Below, one piece after another: positions 55,401 through 64,000 of a stretch of 64,000 bases of DNA (position 1 is its first letter; each line of letters starts with the position of its first letter). The position numbers and the translations under genes are program-made. Under the pieces are notes generated by a model, which saw only the letters and a program-made list of their open reading frames with translations, made no database searches and was not told the origin of the DNA. This DNA is from Physcomitrium patens. Lineage: Eukaryota; Streptophyta; Bryopsida; Funariales; Funariaceae. The DNA lies in the NCBI RefSeq assembly GCF_000002425.4, contig NC_037273.1:15208795-15272794 (forward strand), in the 5' to 3' direction.

Positions 55401-57559
55401 TTGATGGGGTGGTTTAATGGATCAAGTGAGCCAAGAAAATAATGATTCAATTAGCAGGAGCAACCAGATTTTCTTTAGGCTTCTTCTTGCATTGATTGGT
55501 GTCTTGGTGGAGGCGGTGGTGGTGGAATGTGGGGCCTGGTACCCATGGAGAAGAAACTATTTCAACAGGAAAGGTAGTGACAAGGAGCGCAGCGGAAAGA
55601 TCAGCTGGAGGCGCATGGGGAGCAAGAGGAAGCATGGTGATGACGAGGGCGAAGGTGAGTTTGGGGACGGAGGAGGAGAGCCTGGTCCTCCTATTCTGAC
55701 AGCGTTGCCGAGGCGTTGATATCCAGCATTAGCAGGGATCGGGGGGGTGCACCATTCCTAATGAAAACAGCCAAAAGAGGGAGAGAGCATTCTGCACCGT
55801 TCGGCCAAATGAAAAGGGAGCGAGAAAGAAGTGAGAGAGGAGGAGGAGGAAGGGGAGTGGTCAAAGAGACCTCTGTCTGTCTGTGATGGTGGTGGTGGTG
55901 GTTGGGGCCCTACAACGCGATGCAAGCCAGCAGAGCCCCCGTTCCGGGAAGCTCGCCCGTTCGAGAGGGGGGGAGGGATCCGCGTCTCAACAGGTCGCTG
56001 CCACTTGTTGCGGAGGAAGGCTACTCCCGAGCCTACCTCCCAACCTCCCTCTTGGTGCCTCCATGTTCCCGTGTGTGTGCGGGGGGGAGGGTTGGGCCTC
56101 TGAGTTAGTTTCCTGCGTGCTCGGTCCACTTCGGGAGCTGCCACGTTGGCACCCGAACCCTGTGCAACGTCCCCTCACTCATGCCTGCCTGCGCCCCGCT
56201 TTTCCATCTGACGGTCACAGGCGGTGCCCGTTCTACACAGGGACCCGATCCCGCGTAAGCCACGGTGAGTGTGAAAAGGCACGGGGTTAAAACTGATGCC
56301 ATAGCCACGCCGTGTTTTGTGTGCTACTAATTGGATGGCATATAGAACGATGCGATCCGGGCAACGTGGGGATATTTGCGGGGTTCATATAATTGCATTG
56401 CATGCCATATCGCAGCAGCAGCAGCAGCTCAGTGCATGATTGCCCGTCGTGGTGATTGCCTCTTTGGCAGCCCACCCCCCCCCCCCACTCTCCCCTTCCT
56501 CCCCCACTCTCTTTTTTTACTCCTGCTGGCTCCCCTTTAGTCTTGTGCGTCCGAGCGTGGCATCCTCTGCCTCGTAGCTGTCAGAGCTGCTCGCCTGCCT
56601 TCCGCCCCAGGGAGCCCTAGCACTGTCCGGGACTTGCGCCCTCTCGGCCTAAGGTTAGAAACCGGATTGTTTCCGCAATTATCGCTGGAAGGAACGTTTG
56701 ATTGCGGCCTGGGTGCAAGGTGTTGTGCTTGCCTCTCTTTGTAGCCACCATGGCTCTCCGCTAAAGGTGTGGACATTTCATGGTGATTAGCTTGTGGTAT
56801 TCAGAATCCTTGGTTGATTCTTAACGCACACTTCTTTCTATCCGAGCTCTGCAGCCGCATCGCCGATTTGTGTGGTCGTGTGACACATCATACTCAGTTC
56901 ACCATTCGCAGTGCTAGTTGTTTCACTCTTTGTGCGGAAGCCACGTACGGAACACAGATTTGAGCTGGTTACAAAGTCTCGCAGGAGGATTTCTTGTTTG
57001 CCAGAAGTTTTCACAGCTGTCGTGGTGCATGGCTGGATGCTTGTTTTGACGCGATATAGGTTTGTTGAGGTTCTATCCCTCGCACACTTATATTTGGTTT
57101 GGAAATTGTATTGAACCAAGCTCCCTTGCCCATCATTTGCTATTTAAGTGGAGGCGTGCCTTTAGGGCCAGAGTCGTTCTCTGCGCTACATTTTTCGATC
57201 GAAACTCTCCTCGGTAACGCTTCGTTACAGCCAGTCGCAAGGGTAGTGACATTGAATGGCGATAGAATATGCTGTTTGCGTTGAATCCAAATCAATCTCA
57301 AGATGTGTCTTTGACTCCCAGTACATTTTGAATGAACCGCGTTACATTATTTTAGCAGAGTTCCAGGCTAGGACGCTCGTCGGATTGATAGAAGGTTTTG
57401 GTTGCATCAACATTGAGATTTGAGTTCATTGTTAGTAACTTAACACCTGTATTGGCAGTAAAGATGATGTTTATAGCTGTTCCACTGTAATTGTTTGTGC
57501 AACTTGCCGGAGAGATTGCATTGTTATCTCCGCGGGAGTGTTTGTAAACGCTTGTTGCG
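55401..57559 (+). promoter_or_regulatory. GC-rich upstream region of the xylosyltransferase gene
   Basis: The region is clearly GC-richer than the rest of the window, with GGT, GAG and CAG microsatellites (for example CAG at 56412-56427) and a C run near 56470-56485. It probably holds the promoter and 5' leader of the gene starting at 57560. I could not fix a TATA box or transcript start. Several ATGs precede the chosen start in the last 500 bp, so upstream ORFs or a 5' leader intron are possible. The overlapping open frames near 55758-56290 come from GC bias. Confidence 0.4.
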
Positions 57560-59055
57560 ATGAAGACCCCCGGCATTATTCAGCGATCGCTGTCGACGCC
57601 TAAAGGACGGCGGTTGCAGAAAACCATCAATAATATGAAAGTTACAGTTTTGTGCGGGCTTATGACTATCTTGGTGCTGCGCGGAACGATTGGGGCAGGA
57701 AATTTTGGAACTCCTGCCCAAGATTTTGAAGAATTGAGAGCTCATCTCAGGTCGGCCACGCGGGAGTATCACGCCGTCCGTGTTCTTAATCAAATTGATG
57801 AGGAGACCTTAGTTGATGGGTCTTACTCTGATGATGCGGAGGAATCAAACAGAGATCCGGAGAAACCTTACAGCCTCGGACCTAAAGTCAGCGACTGGGA
57901 CCAACAGAGGAAGCAATGGTTATCCGAGAACAGTCAGACCCTTCCAAAGTTGAAGCGGAAGCCGCGCATACTTCTTGTAACGGGCTCTCAGCCTTCCAGC
58001 TGCGAGAGCGCCGAAGGTGATAACTTTTTGCTGAAGTCCATCAAGAACAAAGTTGACTACGCACGACTGCACAACATCGATTTTTTTTATAATATGGCGC
58101 ATTTAGACCAAGAGATGACAGGGTTTTGGGCGAAACTACCTCTGCTACGCAAGCTTATGTTAACGAATCCGGAGATGGAGTGGGTCTGGTGGATGGACAG
58201 CGACGCATTGTTCACGGATATGTCCTTCAAGGTGCCTCTAGAGAAGTACAATAATTACAATCTTGTGTTGCACGGCTTTGACGATAAAGTATATCAGCAG
58301 AAGCTGTGGACGGGTTTGAACACCGGGAGTTTCTTCATTCGCAATTGTCAATGGTCTCTGGACCTTTTGGACGCTTGGGCACCCATGGGACCAAAGGGGG
58401 TGATCAGGAATCGAGCAGGTGTGCATGCTGCCCTATTTGTTTTGGCTTGAATGTTTCTTTTCGCTATTTTGAAATCTTTGAATTATCCCGCTTTTCTTAG
58501 TGCATGTGCCATGGGGCTGGATAGTTTTCACAATCTTTGTGAGATGGTACTTCGGAGGATTGTGAGCATTTTTAATTTACTTTGTTTGATCTCCCAGGTG
58601 AAATGCTGTCGAAGAGCTTGGTCGGAAGGACGAATTTCGAGGCTGATGATCAATCTGCTCTGGTGCATCTGCTGATCGCCCAAAGGCAGGAGTGGGCGAA
58701 CAAGGTGCTTCTGGAGAATTCGTACTACCTGCATGGCTACTGGGTGGACTTGGTGGGAAAGTACGAGGAAAACATGGCGAAGAGTCATCCTGGGTTTGGA
58801 GACGACAGGTGGCCATTCGTAACGCACTTCGTTGGGTGCAAGCCTTGTGTGAAGAATGGAGGGGACTATCCTGTGGATACTTGTTTCAAGCAGATGGCGA
58901 GGGCTTTCACGTTCGCTGACAATCAGATTTTGGATGTTCTCGGTTTCCGGCACAGGAAGCTGGGCTCGCCTAGAGTAGTAAGAATAAGAGAGGATACTTC
59001 ACATCCATTGGAGCTGCAAGGAAAGAGTCTGGACACACTAACCTCGACTGAGTAG
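57560..59055 (+). CDS. XXT: Xyloglucan 6-xylosyltransferase (GT34), two exons, 438 aa
   Basis: Exons 57560-58418 and 58598-59055 encode a Golgi type II membrane enzyme that adds xylose from UDP-xylose to the glucan backbone of xyloglucan in cell-wall synthesis. The basic N-tail (RRLQK, residues 17-21) is followed by a membrane anchor at about 28-46 (VTVLCGLMTILVLRGTIGA), a variable stem, then the GT34 catalytic domain from about 105 (KPYSLGPKVSDWDQQR). The DxD metal/UDP motif is D213-S-D215 in WWMDSDALFTDM. Other GT34 blocks: FYNMAHLDQEMTGFWAKLPLLRKL, GLNTGSFFIRN, WSLDLLDAWAPMGPKG, FEADDQSALVHLL, YYLHGYW, THFVGCKPC. The length matches Arabidopsis XXT1/XXT2 (about 460 aa). The first Met is chosen because the basic tail aligns with theirs; Met 26 would remove it. 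It looks intact. Confidence 0.93.
58419..58597 (+). other. Intron of the XXT gene (179 bp)
   Basis: Donor CAG|GTGTGC at 58418/58419 and acceptor CTCCCAG|GT at 58597/58598 with a T-rich stretch upstream. Splicing joins a phase-1 codon and restores the family sequence IRNRAG-EMLSKSL. Without splicing the frame ends within 35 bp. Confidence 0.9.
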
Positions 59056-60737
59056 ATGTTTGGTGTCTCAAGGTATCTTATATGCAACATGGAAGCGAGT
59101 TTTGGTCTCTTCTCATTCTTACGGCAAAAACCGCGCAGTTGTTGGCGTCAGTTTGAAGTTGTATACCCCTGCCACTTGTGACGGGAGATAGTAGATGCAA
59201 GAGAGACCAGAGCCATTGCCTGGGGTCCTCTCTCAGCATCTACCTTGTTCTCACATGTATTGTAGAGACAGTTGCGTTCAATCCATTGTCTCAGAATCAG
59301 TGCTGGTCGAACTCGCTCTCAGAATTCTATATATTCCTTTCAAAATCGGTCATTTATAGCACAGCTACATCACGAGAAACTTGGTGGACGTTCACGTGTC
59401 TCGTGCGTCTTCACTGTTCATTGTAGCAGCGGATTTACGTACCTTTGACGTTTTTTAAATTTTAATGAAGTATGTATTGGTTGTATACATTGATATTATA
59501 AATTTGACAGTTAAATTTTCATCCTAATTCAAGCTATGAGAATTGAAGACATTCTAACCATTATTTGTAACAGTTAGTACATATACATGTATATACACAG
59601 AAATGTCCCTGAATATTTATTTTACATCATATTCGAGATAGGAGACAGGATATCATTCCTTAAAGTAATAGTAATTATCTTATTCATACTTGAAAGAAAA
59701 AAGGAAAAAAAGAAAAAGTTAACAGAGTAAGTAGTGACAAAACACAAAAAAATAATTACATACTACAATTCTTTAGTAATGTATGTCTCTTCACAACTTA
59801 TTAAAATGAACATAGAGTTCATTTTAAATTTTAATTTTAGAAAAAATTGTCTTTTATGTTAAATACAATTTATTGGAAACACTTTTTTAAAAATTTAATT
59901 TGAAGATAAATTTTTGTAGTTTAGAAAATAAAATATTAAAAATATCTTTAATAACTTTAAAAATATGCTTAGATGGCATTTAAAAAAAGAACTTCTAAAT
60001 TGTTCTAGTTTTTTAGACAAGTCGACAAAAGAAAATAGTACTTGGTTCTTATACAAAGACTATTTTATAATCTTATAGTAAATTACAATATCAAATTAAA
60101 TCTTACTATAATAAAACATATGTGATACAAAATTCTAATTTTATTTTAAAAAAATTTACATGATTTGCAGCTTTGTCTTGCTTAAATTTTTTGGATAAAA
60201 GACCTTGCAAAGATCTTTGAAGTTTAGAATGGTGGTGCATTTTTATAAGTTTGTAGAATAGTGTTGTGAAGGCCTTGCAATGAGATCTTAGATAGTAACA
60301 TTGGAATAGCCTACAATGCGCCTTGAAGACTATTTTATTTTTGTATGAAAATATTTTAAGATAAGAAAAAAAGAAAAAGATAAAAAGAAAAAGAAATGTA
60401 ACTCTTGGAAATATTTATAAATTATTTTTCTATTTTGATGAGCAAAGGTATACAATGCAATATATTATGTAAATAAAGATTTTTATATACACCAAATTTG
60501 TTCCATATTTGATATTTGTTTTTTTTTAAAGTTTCTTATAAATTTCAAATTTATGGCAATTGAATGCCATAAAATAATATTAAATATGTAATTAAATACC
60601 AATAAAAAAGATGCATAATAAATACATCTTTAAGTGCCTTCCTTCATCTTTTCATAAATTTGAAGCCTATTCAATCAATTAAAACCATATTATTTACAAA
60701 ATCAAGGTGATTGTCATAGTGATATTGCTACAACTAT
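59056..60737. other. 3' flank of XXT and AT-rich spacer
   Basis: The first few hundred bases (to about 59450) are more balanced and probably include the 3' UTR; no clear poly(A) signal was fixed. The rest is AT-rich without gene or repeat match. Confidence 0.5.
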
Positions 60738-60742
60738 TGTCA

Positions 60743-60784
<42 letters not shown>

Positions 60785-61140
60785 TCTAGATAATATGAAT
60801 AAGTAGAAATAAATAAAAAATAGATCAATTGGACAATATCTTGTAGAAAAGCTTTCTAGAAGTTTTATAAACACGGTTTCACCTTTATACATATTTATAA
60901 GTGATTGATAGGTTAGAAACTTGGCCAACAAATTAACCACATATTATACGTATTGGTAGCTTATGGTACAAGCTAACAATGTGGTGCACTTATAGGAAAA
61001 TTGCCTTATAAGTTAAGACATGCATCTCGCAAATTGAACACATGTTGGAGGTCCTATAGAATGTTGCCACATAGCGTTTAGGTAAGTGTATGTAGAGGCA
61101 AGAGTGAAGCTATCTTCATTCTTATCAATTCCTTTCTTTC
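60738..61140 (+). repeat. B-family LTR, partial, with internal TA microsatellite
   Basis: Starts TGTCATGA; a TA microsatellite (60747-60780) follows at once inside U3, then U3 sequence homologous to the B LTR, including the paired TTGG..CACATATTA and CAAGAGTGAAG blocks. Similarity ends near 61140, about 30 bp after the position of the predicted transcript start. No element body follows. Confidence 0.7.
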
Positions 61141-61389
61141 TTAAAGAAACTCCATCTCTTACTTCTTAATAATTTATTTTTTATTTTTTTATTAATTTTC
61201 ATCCATTAACGAAAGTCATCTATATATAGTTGATCATCCATGAATAATTTCTCATTCAATTTCTCATATATGAATAATTTATCATCTACTTTTAAGACTC
61301 ATCCATGCTTAAATTCAATCGATGTTTAAATAATTCATCCTTTGCATGATTTTTTATCCAATAAAAAAACATCCACTTTTAATCCAGTT
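61141..61389. other. AT-rich spacer with short degenerate repeats
   Basis: Repeated CATCCATG/AATAATTT-like words (for example 61195-61340). No gene. Confidence 0.4.
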
Positions 61390-63060
61390 CTAACCTAACT
61401 CCCGTCCAACAAAAGCTATCCTAATCGCGTCTCTGCCAGCTGGAGGAGCTCGCACTGGTTGCAGCTAATGGAAGAAGCTGCCCTCCACCACAAGCAGCTG
61501 CCACTTCCAGAACCACCGACTACCTAAAAGAAAACACCTCGAGCTCCCGAGACACACAACAACACGCTGAGTCACCCAAACGAATCTAAACCCAATTGCA
61601 CTTAAAGCACAAAGGAGCGGAATCCTCTTTCTGGAACCCACACAGAAGGGATGGGTAGAAGCTCCAGCCACCATGAAAACTGCTGCACCACTGTTGCCTT
61701 CTCGACCTTGCAGCTGCCAATGGAGGATCGTGACTCCAACTTGTCGACGATTTCCCAGATGGCTTCCCCACACCATCGAGTACAGACCAGGCGCTTGCTT
61801 GCTGCTGCCGTTGCTCAATATCGTCGAGCAGCTAGAAGAAAAATCTATCGCATCAATGTAACTTGCCAGAATCTTGCATGAAGGGAGGAAAAAATGGATT
61901 CAGCCAGCGTCAACGAGGACAACCACCTCATCACAAGAACCTCCCAGATCCATGCAAAACAACGCGTGGACGATAACATTGACCTCCACCAACAATCGGA
62001 AGGGAAAAAAAAATTAAAAAGAAACCGACGAAATGCTGATCACTGGAAAACCAGGGTGTTGCACTCTTGTGGAGTTCTCTCAGACCTCAACGAACCCTAC
62101 ACTGGCACAGATTACAACGTGCACACAAGTGCTGGAATTAGCCGGATTTATCGTAGTACTCAGGCGCAGCAAAATCGCTGTTGTGGAAGCTCAAATGTCG
62201 TCGATGCCGCACACATAGTTTTGAAAAAAAAATGAGAACCACCACCTCGATGCGCTGCCATCGACGCACAGATTGAGTAAATTTGAACCAGGAAGCGCCA
62301 TCTCCCTTTGTAGGCCAATCGTCGAGTTAATTGGCTAAGTAAACCATTTCAAGTCCACTAGATCAACAACACCAAGCGAAGGAGAGAACAACTGATGACC
62401 AACCTCCACGCCTCCACACCTAATCAACGAAGCCACATCCAGAGAACTTGGAAGCACAAATAGCCATTGTCCTTGTCCACGACTCGTAATCAGCAAGCAC
62501 CGCAGCTACTACAAACCCAATTAAGCCCTCGTTGACACTCCATCGCATCTTCTCCTCCGACATGTTCCGCAAAGAAGAAAACATAAATGATAGCAACCTT
62601 GGTCCTCAGCCGCAACACCACCGTTGAATCATGAGATCGGAAGCCCTCCCTGCCACCTTGAACCCAATACTATATGCCAACCGCTCATCAAGCAAGGAAA
62701 AAACCAAATACCGATTATAATGAACAATTGACAACGAATACACCTGCGTTGGGCACCACCCAACGGAACTACGTAAATACCCGCAACTACACACATGCAC
62801 TTACACAAAAAGACCAGCGAAAAAAACTGCGAAGGGACAGAGTCCGAGGGCCATTTCCAAAATTAAAAAAAAAAAACAAAACCAGAGATCAAGAAATGCT
62901 GCACAGCAGCACTCCCACAATGCAAGAGTGGCAAAAAAAAAAAAAAAAAAAAAAAAAAACCGTTCCGGAGTGCCCAAAGCTCGTGAAAAACTTGAAGAGG
63001 AAAACAAAAATCAAAACAAGAGAGACGAGATCCTGGGTGGCCCGGACCCCTCTCTTCCTT
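61390..63060. other. GC-richer island, unassigned
   Basis: An abrupt composition change with short open frames on both strands (113 aa at 61894-62235 plus; 117 aa at 61465-61818 minus), A runs near 62862-62876 and 62934-62960, and no domain I recognise. It could be an untranslated or terminal part of another transposon, or host DNA. Function not assigned. Confidence 0.35.
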
Positions 63061-63683
63061 GTCATAATCTTCTTTTCTACTTCTCCTTCTTTTGGTTACC
63101 TTTTTTTCTTTTTGGATTGTTTTGAATTAGAGATTCTATTTTGGAACATTTATGTGACTCTTATATGGCATCCATTTGAGACAACTCAAAGAGGTAGAGA
63201 ATTTAGAATTCTTGCTTTAAAGGCAAGCCTTTATCTAAAATTAGTCTATTTGGTTATAATATTCTATCAAAATTAAGAGGAGTAGTGCTAAAGAATCAAA
63301 ATAAAATACTCATAAAAAGATTGTGATTAGTATTAGTTTTACTCTAATCTTCTAATATTAATTCTCTTAAGATAGAAACGCTTTTGAAGAAAAAAGACTT
63401 TTTACTAAGCTAAGTGAAATCATTCTATGGAATTAGACAAGAAACAAAATAAAAGAGATAGAACAATAGGAAATAAAAAGAAAAGAAAAGTAAAATACTT
63501 TAAAGTAAAATATCTAATAATTAGTGCTATATTATTATTATCCAAAGAGAAGAATTTAAGTAAGAAGTTATGAGGCCTACATATCTTTTAGGTTGCCCAA
63601 GTTGGCCACTTCCTACTCTTACACTAGCTTGTGTAGATAACTATTTATATATATGCAATTTGAATTCTAATCACTTCTTACAT
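63061..63683. other. AT-rich spacer, nothing recognised
   Basis: No gene, RNA or repeat match seen. Confidence 0.4.
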
Positions 63684-64000
63684 TGTTGTGATATAACATG
63701 AATAATAGGTGAAAAGGACAAAGAAGTTATTATATTATAGAAGATCTTACTTCAAATATTGTAGCAAATTATCTTAGAAAATAGACAATAGTCCAAAAGA
63801 AAGTAAAACTAAAGGTGTAAATACTACCTTTTTGCAAAGTAGGCTTCTACTTACTTTATAAGACCATAAATAAGGCAAAAAAAGATAGATTATAAAAATA
63901 AAGGATATGAGCATATATAGGAGGAAGTTAAGAGTTGATTTGAATAAAAATTAATTCAAAAAGGCAAGAAATTTGATATCCAAAGAAAACCAATTATCAA
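63684..64000 (+). repeat. Repeat family G, partial copy at the window edge
   Basis: Starts TGTTGTGATATAACA, the reverse complement type of the end seen at 40706-40720, and matches 40400-40720 in reverse orientation. It continues past the window. Confidence 0.6.

Noticed and set aside
55758-56290. Frames of 128 and 135 aa on opposite strands upstream of XXT
   Set aside because: GC-rich sequence lacks stop codons by chance in several frames; proline/glycine/serine-rich products without a domain.
62674-63276. 200-aa lysine-rich frame
   Set aside because: It spans long A runs and changes character into AT-rich spacer; no domain or homology recognised.

Overview
The window is nuclear DNA of a land plant. 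It holds one clear host gene, a GT34 xyloglucan 6-xylosyltransferase (XXT) with one short intron. Most of the rest is nested Ty3/gypsy LTR retrotransposons in AT-rich sequence. A bryophyte (moss) or another early-diverging land plant is plausible from the mix of element types, but the sequence does not prove it. A run of exactly 100 N marks an assembly gap.

Layout. 1-379 is a piece of a reverse-strand chromovirus (D). 380-22924 is an older reverse-strand chromovirus (A) that received two later insertions. The first, element I (1191-11087), is a whole-looking reverse-strand gypsy element without a chromodomain; it has 709-bp LTRs differing at about 8 sites, a 5-bp target duplication CTATC and a tRNA-Asp-type primer site. 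The second, element B (14249-20682), is a forward chromovirus with 552-bp LTRs differing at about 13 sites and target duplication GGAGC. 22925-29142 is a B-family chromovirus on the reverse strand (C). 29143-46395 is a graveyard of much older relatives (E, F, J, H and fragments), a solo LTR, an unclassified AT-rich repeat family (G) and the gap. 46396-57559 has no gene I can support; its right part is GC-richer and leads into the XXT gene at 57560-59055. 59056-64000 holds AT-rich DNA, one more B-family LTR, a GC-richer island I cannot assign, and a G repeat at the right edge.

The most interesting signals lie in the chromoviruses. (1) B-family elements appear to be self-primed, as in the fungal/vertebrate Tf1/sushi group: the 11 nt just inside the 5' LTR are exactly complementary to 11 nt in the LTR that lie 31 nt past a TATA box, where transcription should begin. 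(2) The LTR of element A carries an array of near-perfect heat-shock elements directly upstream of its TATA box. (3) All chromovirus copies carry a small extra coding region between the chromodomain and the 3' LTR, sharing a GHYxWLxGPxNHLxREQ motif across two diverged families. (4) Element I carries, after pol, a 564-residue coiled-coil protein that is not gag, pol or an obvious envelope.

The order of events is partly readable. A is older than I and B, which both sit in it with intact target duplications. I is the youngest by LTR identity, then B. E, F, J and H are far older and survive only as decayed homology. All statements rest on reading the sequence; no database search was run.
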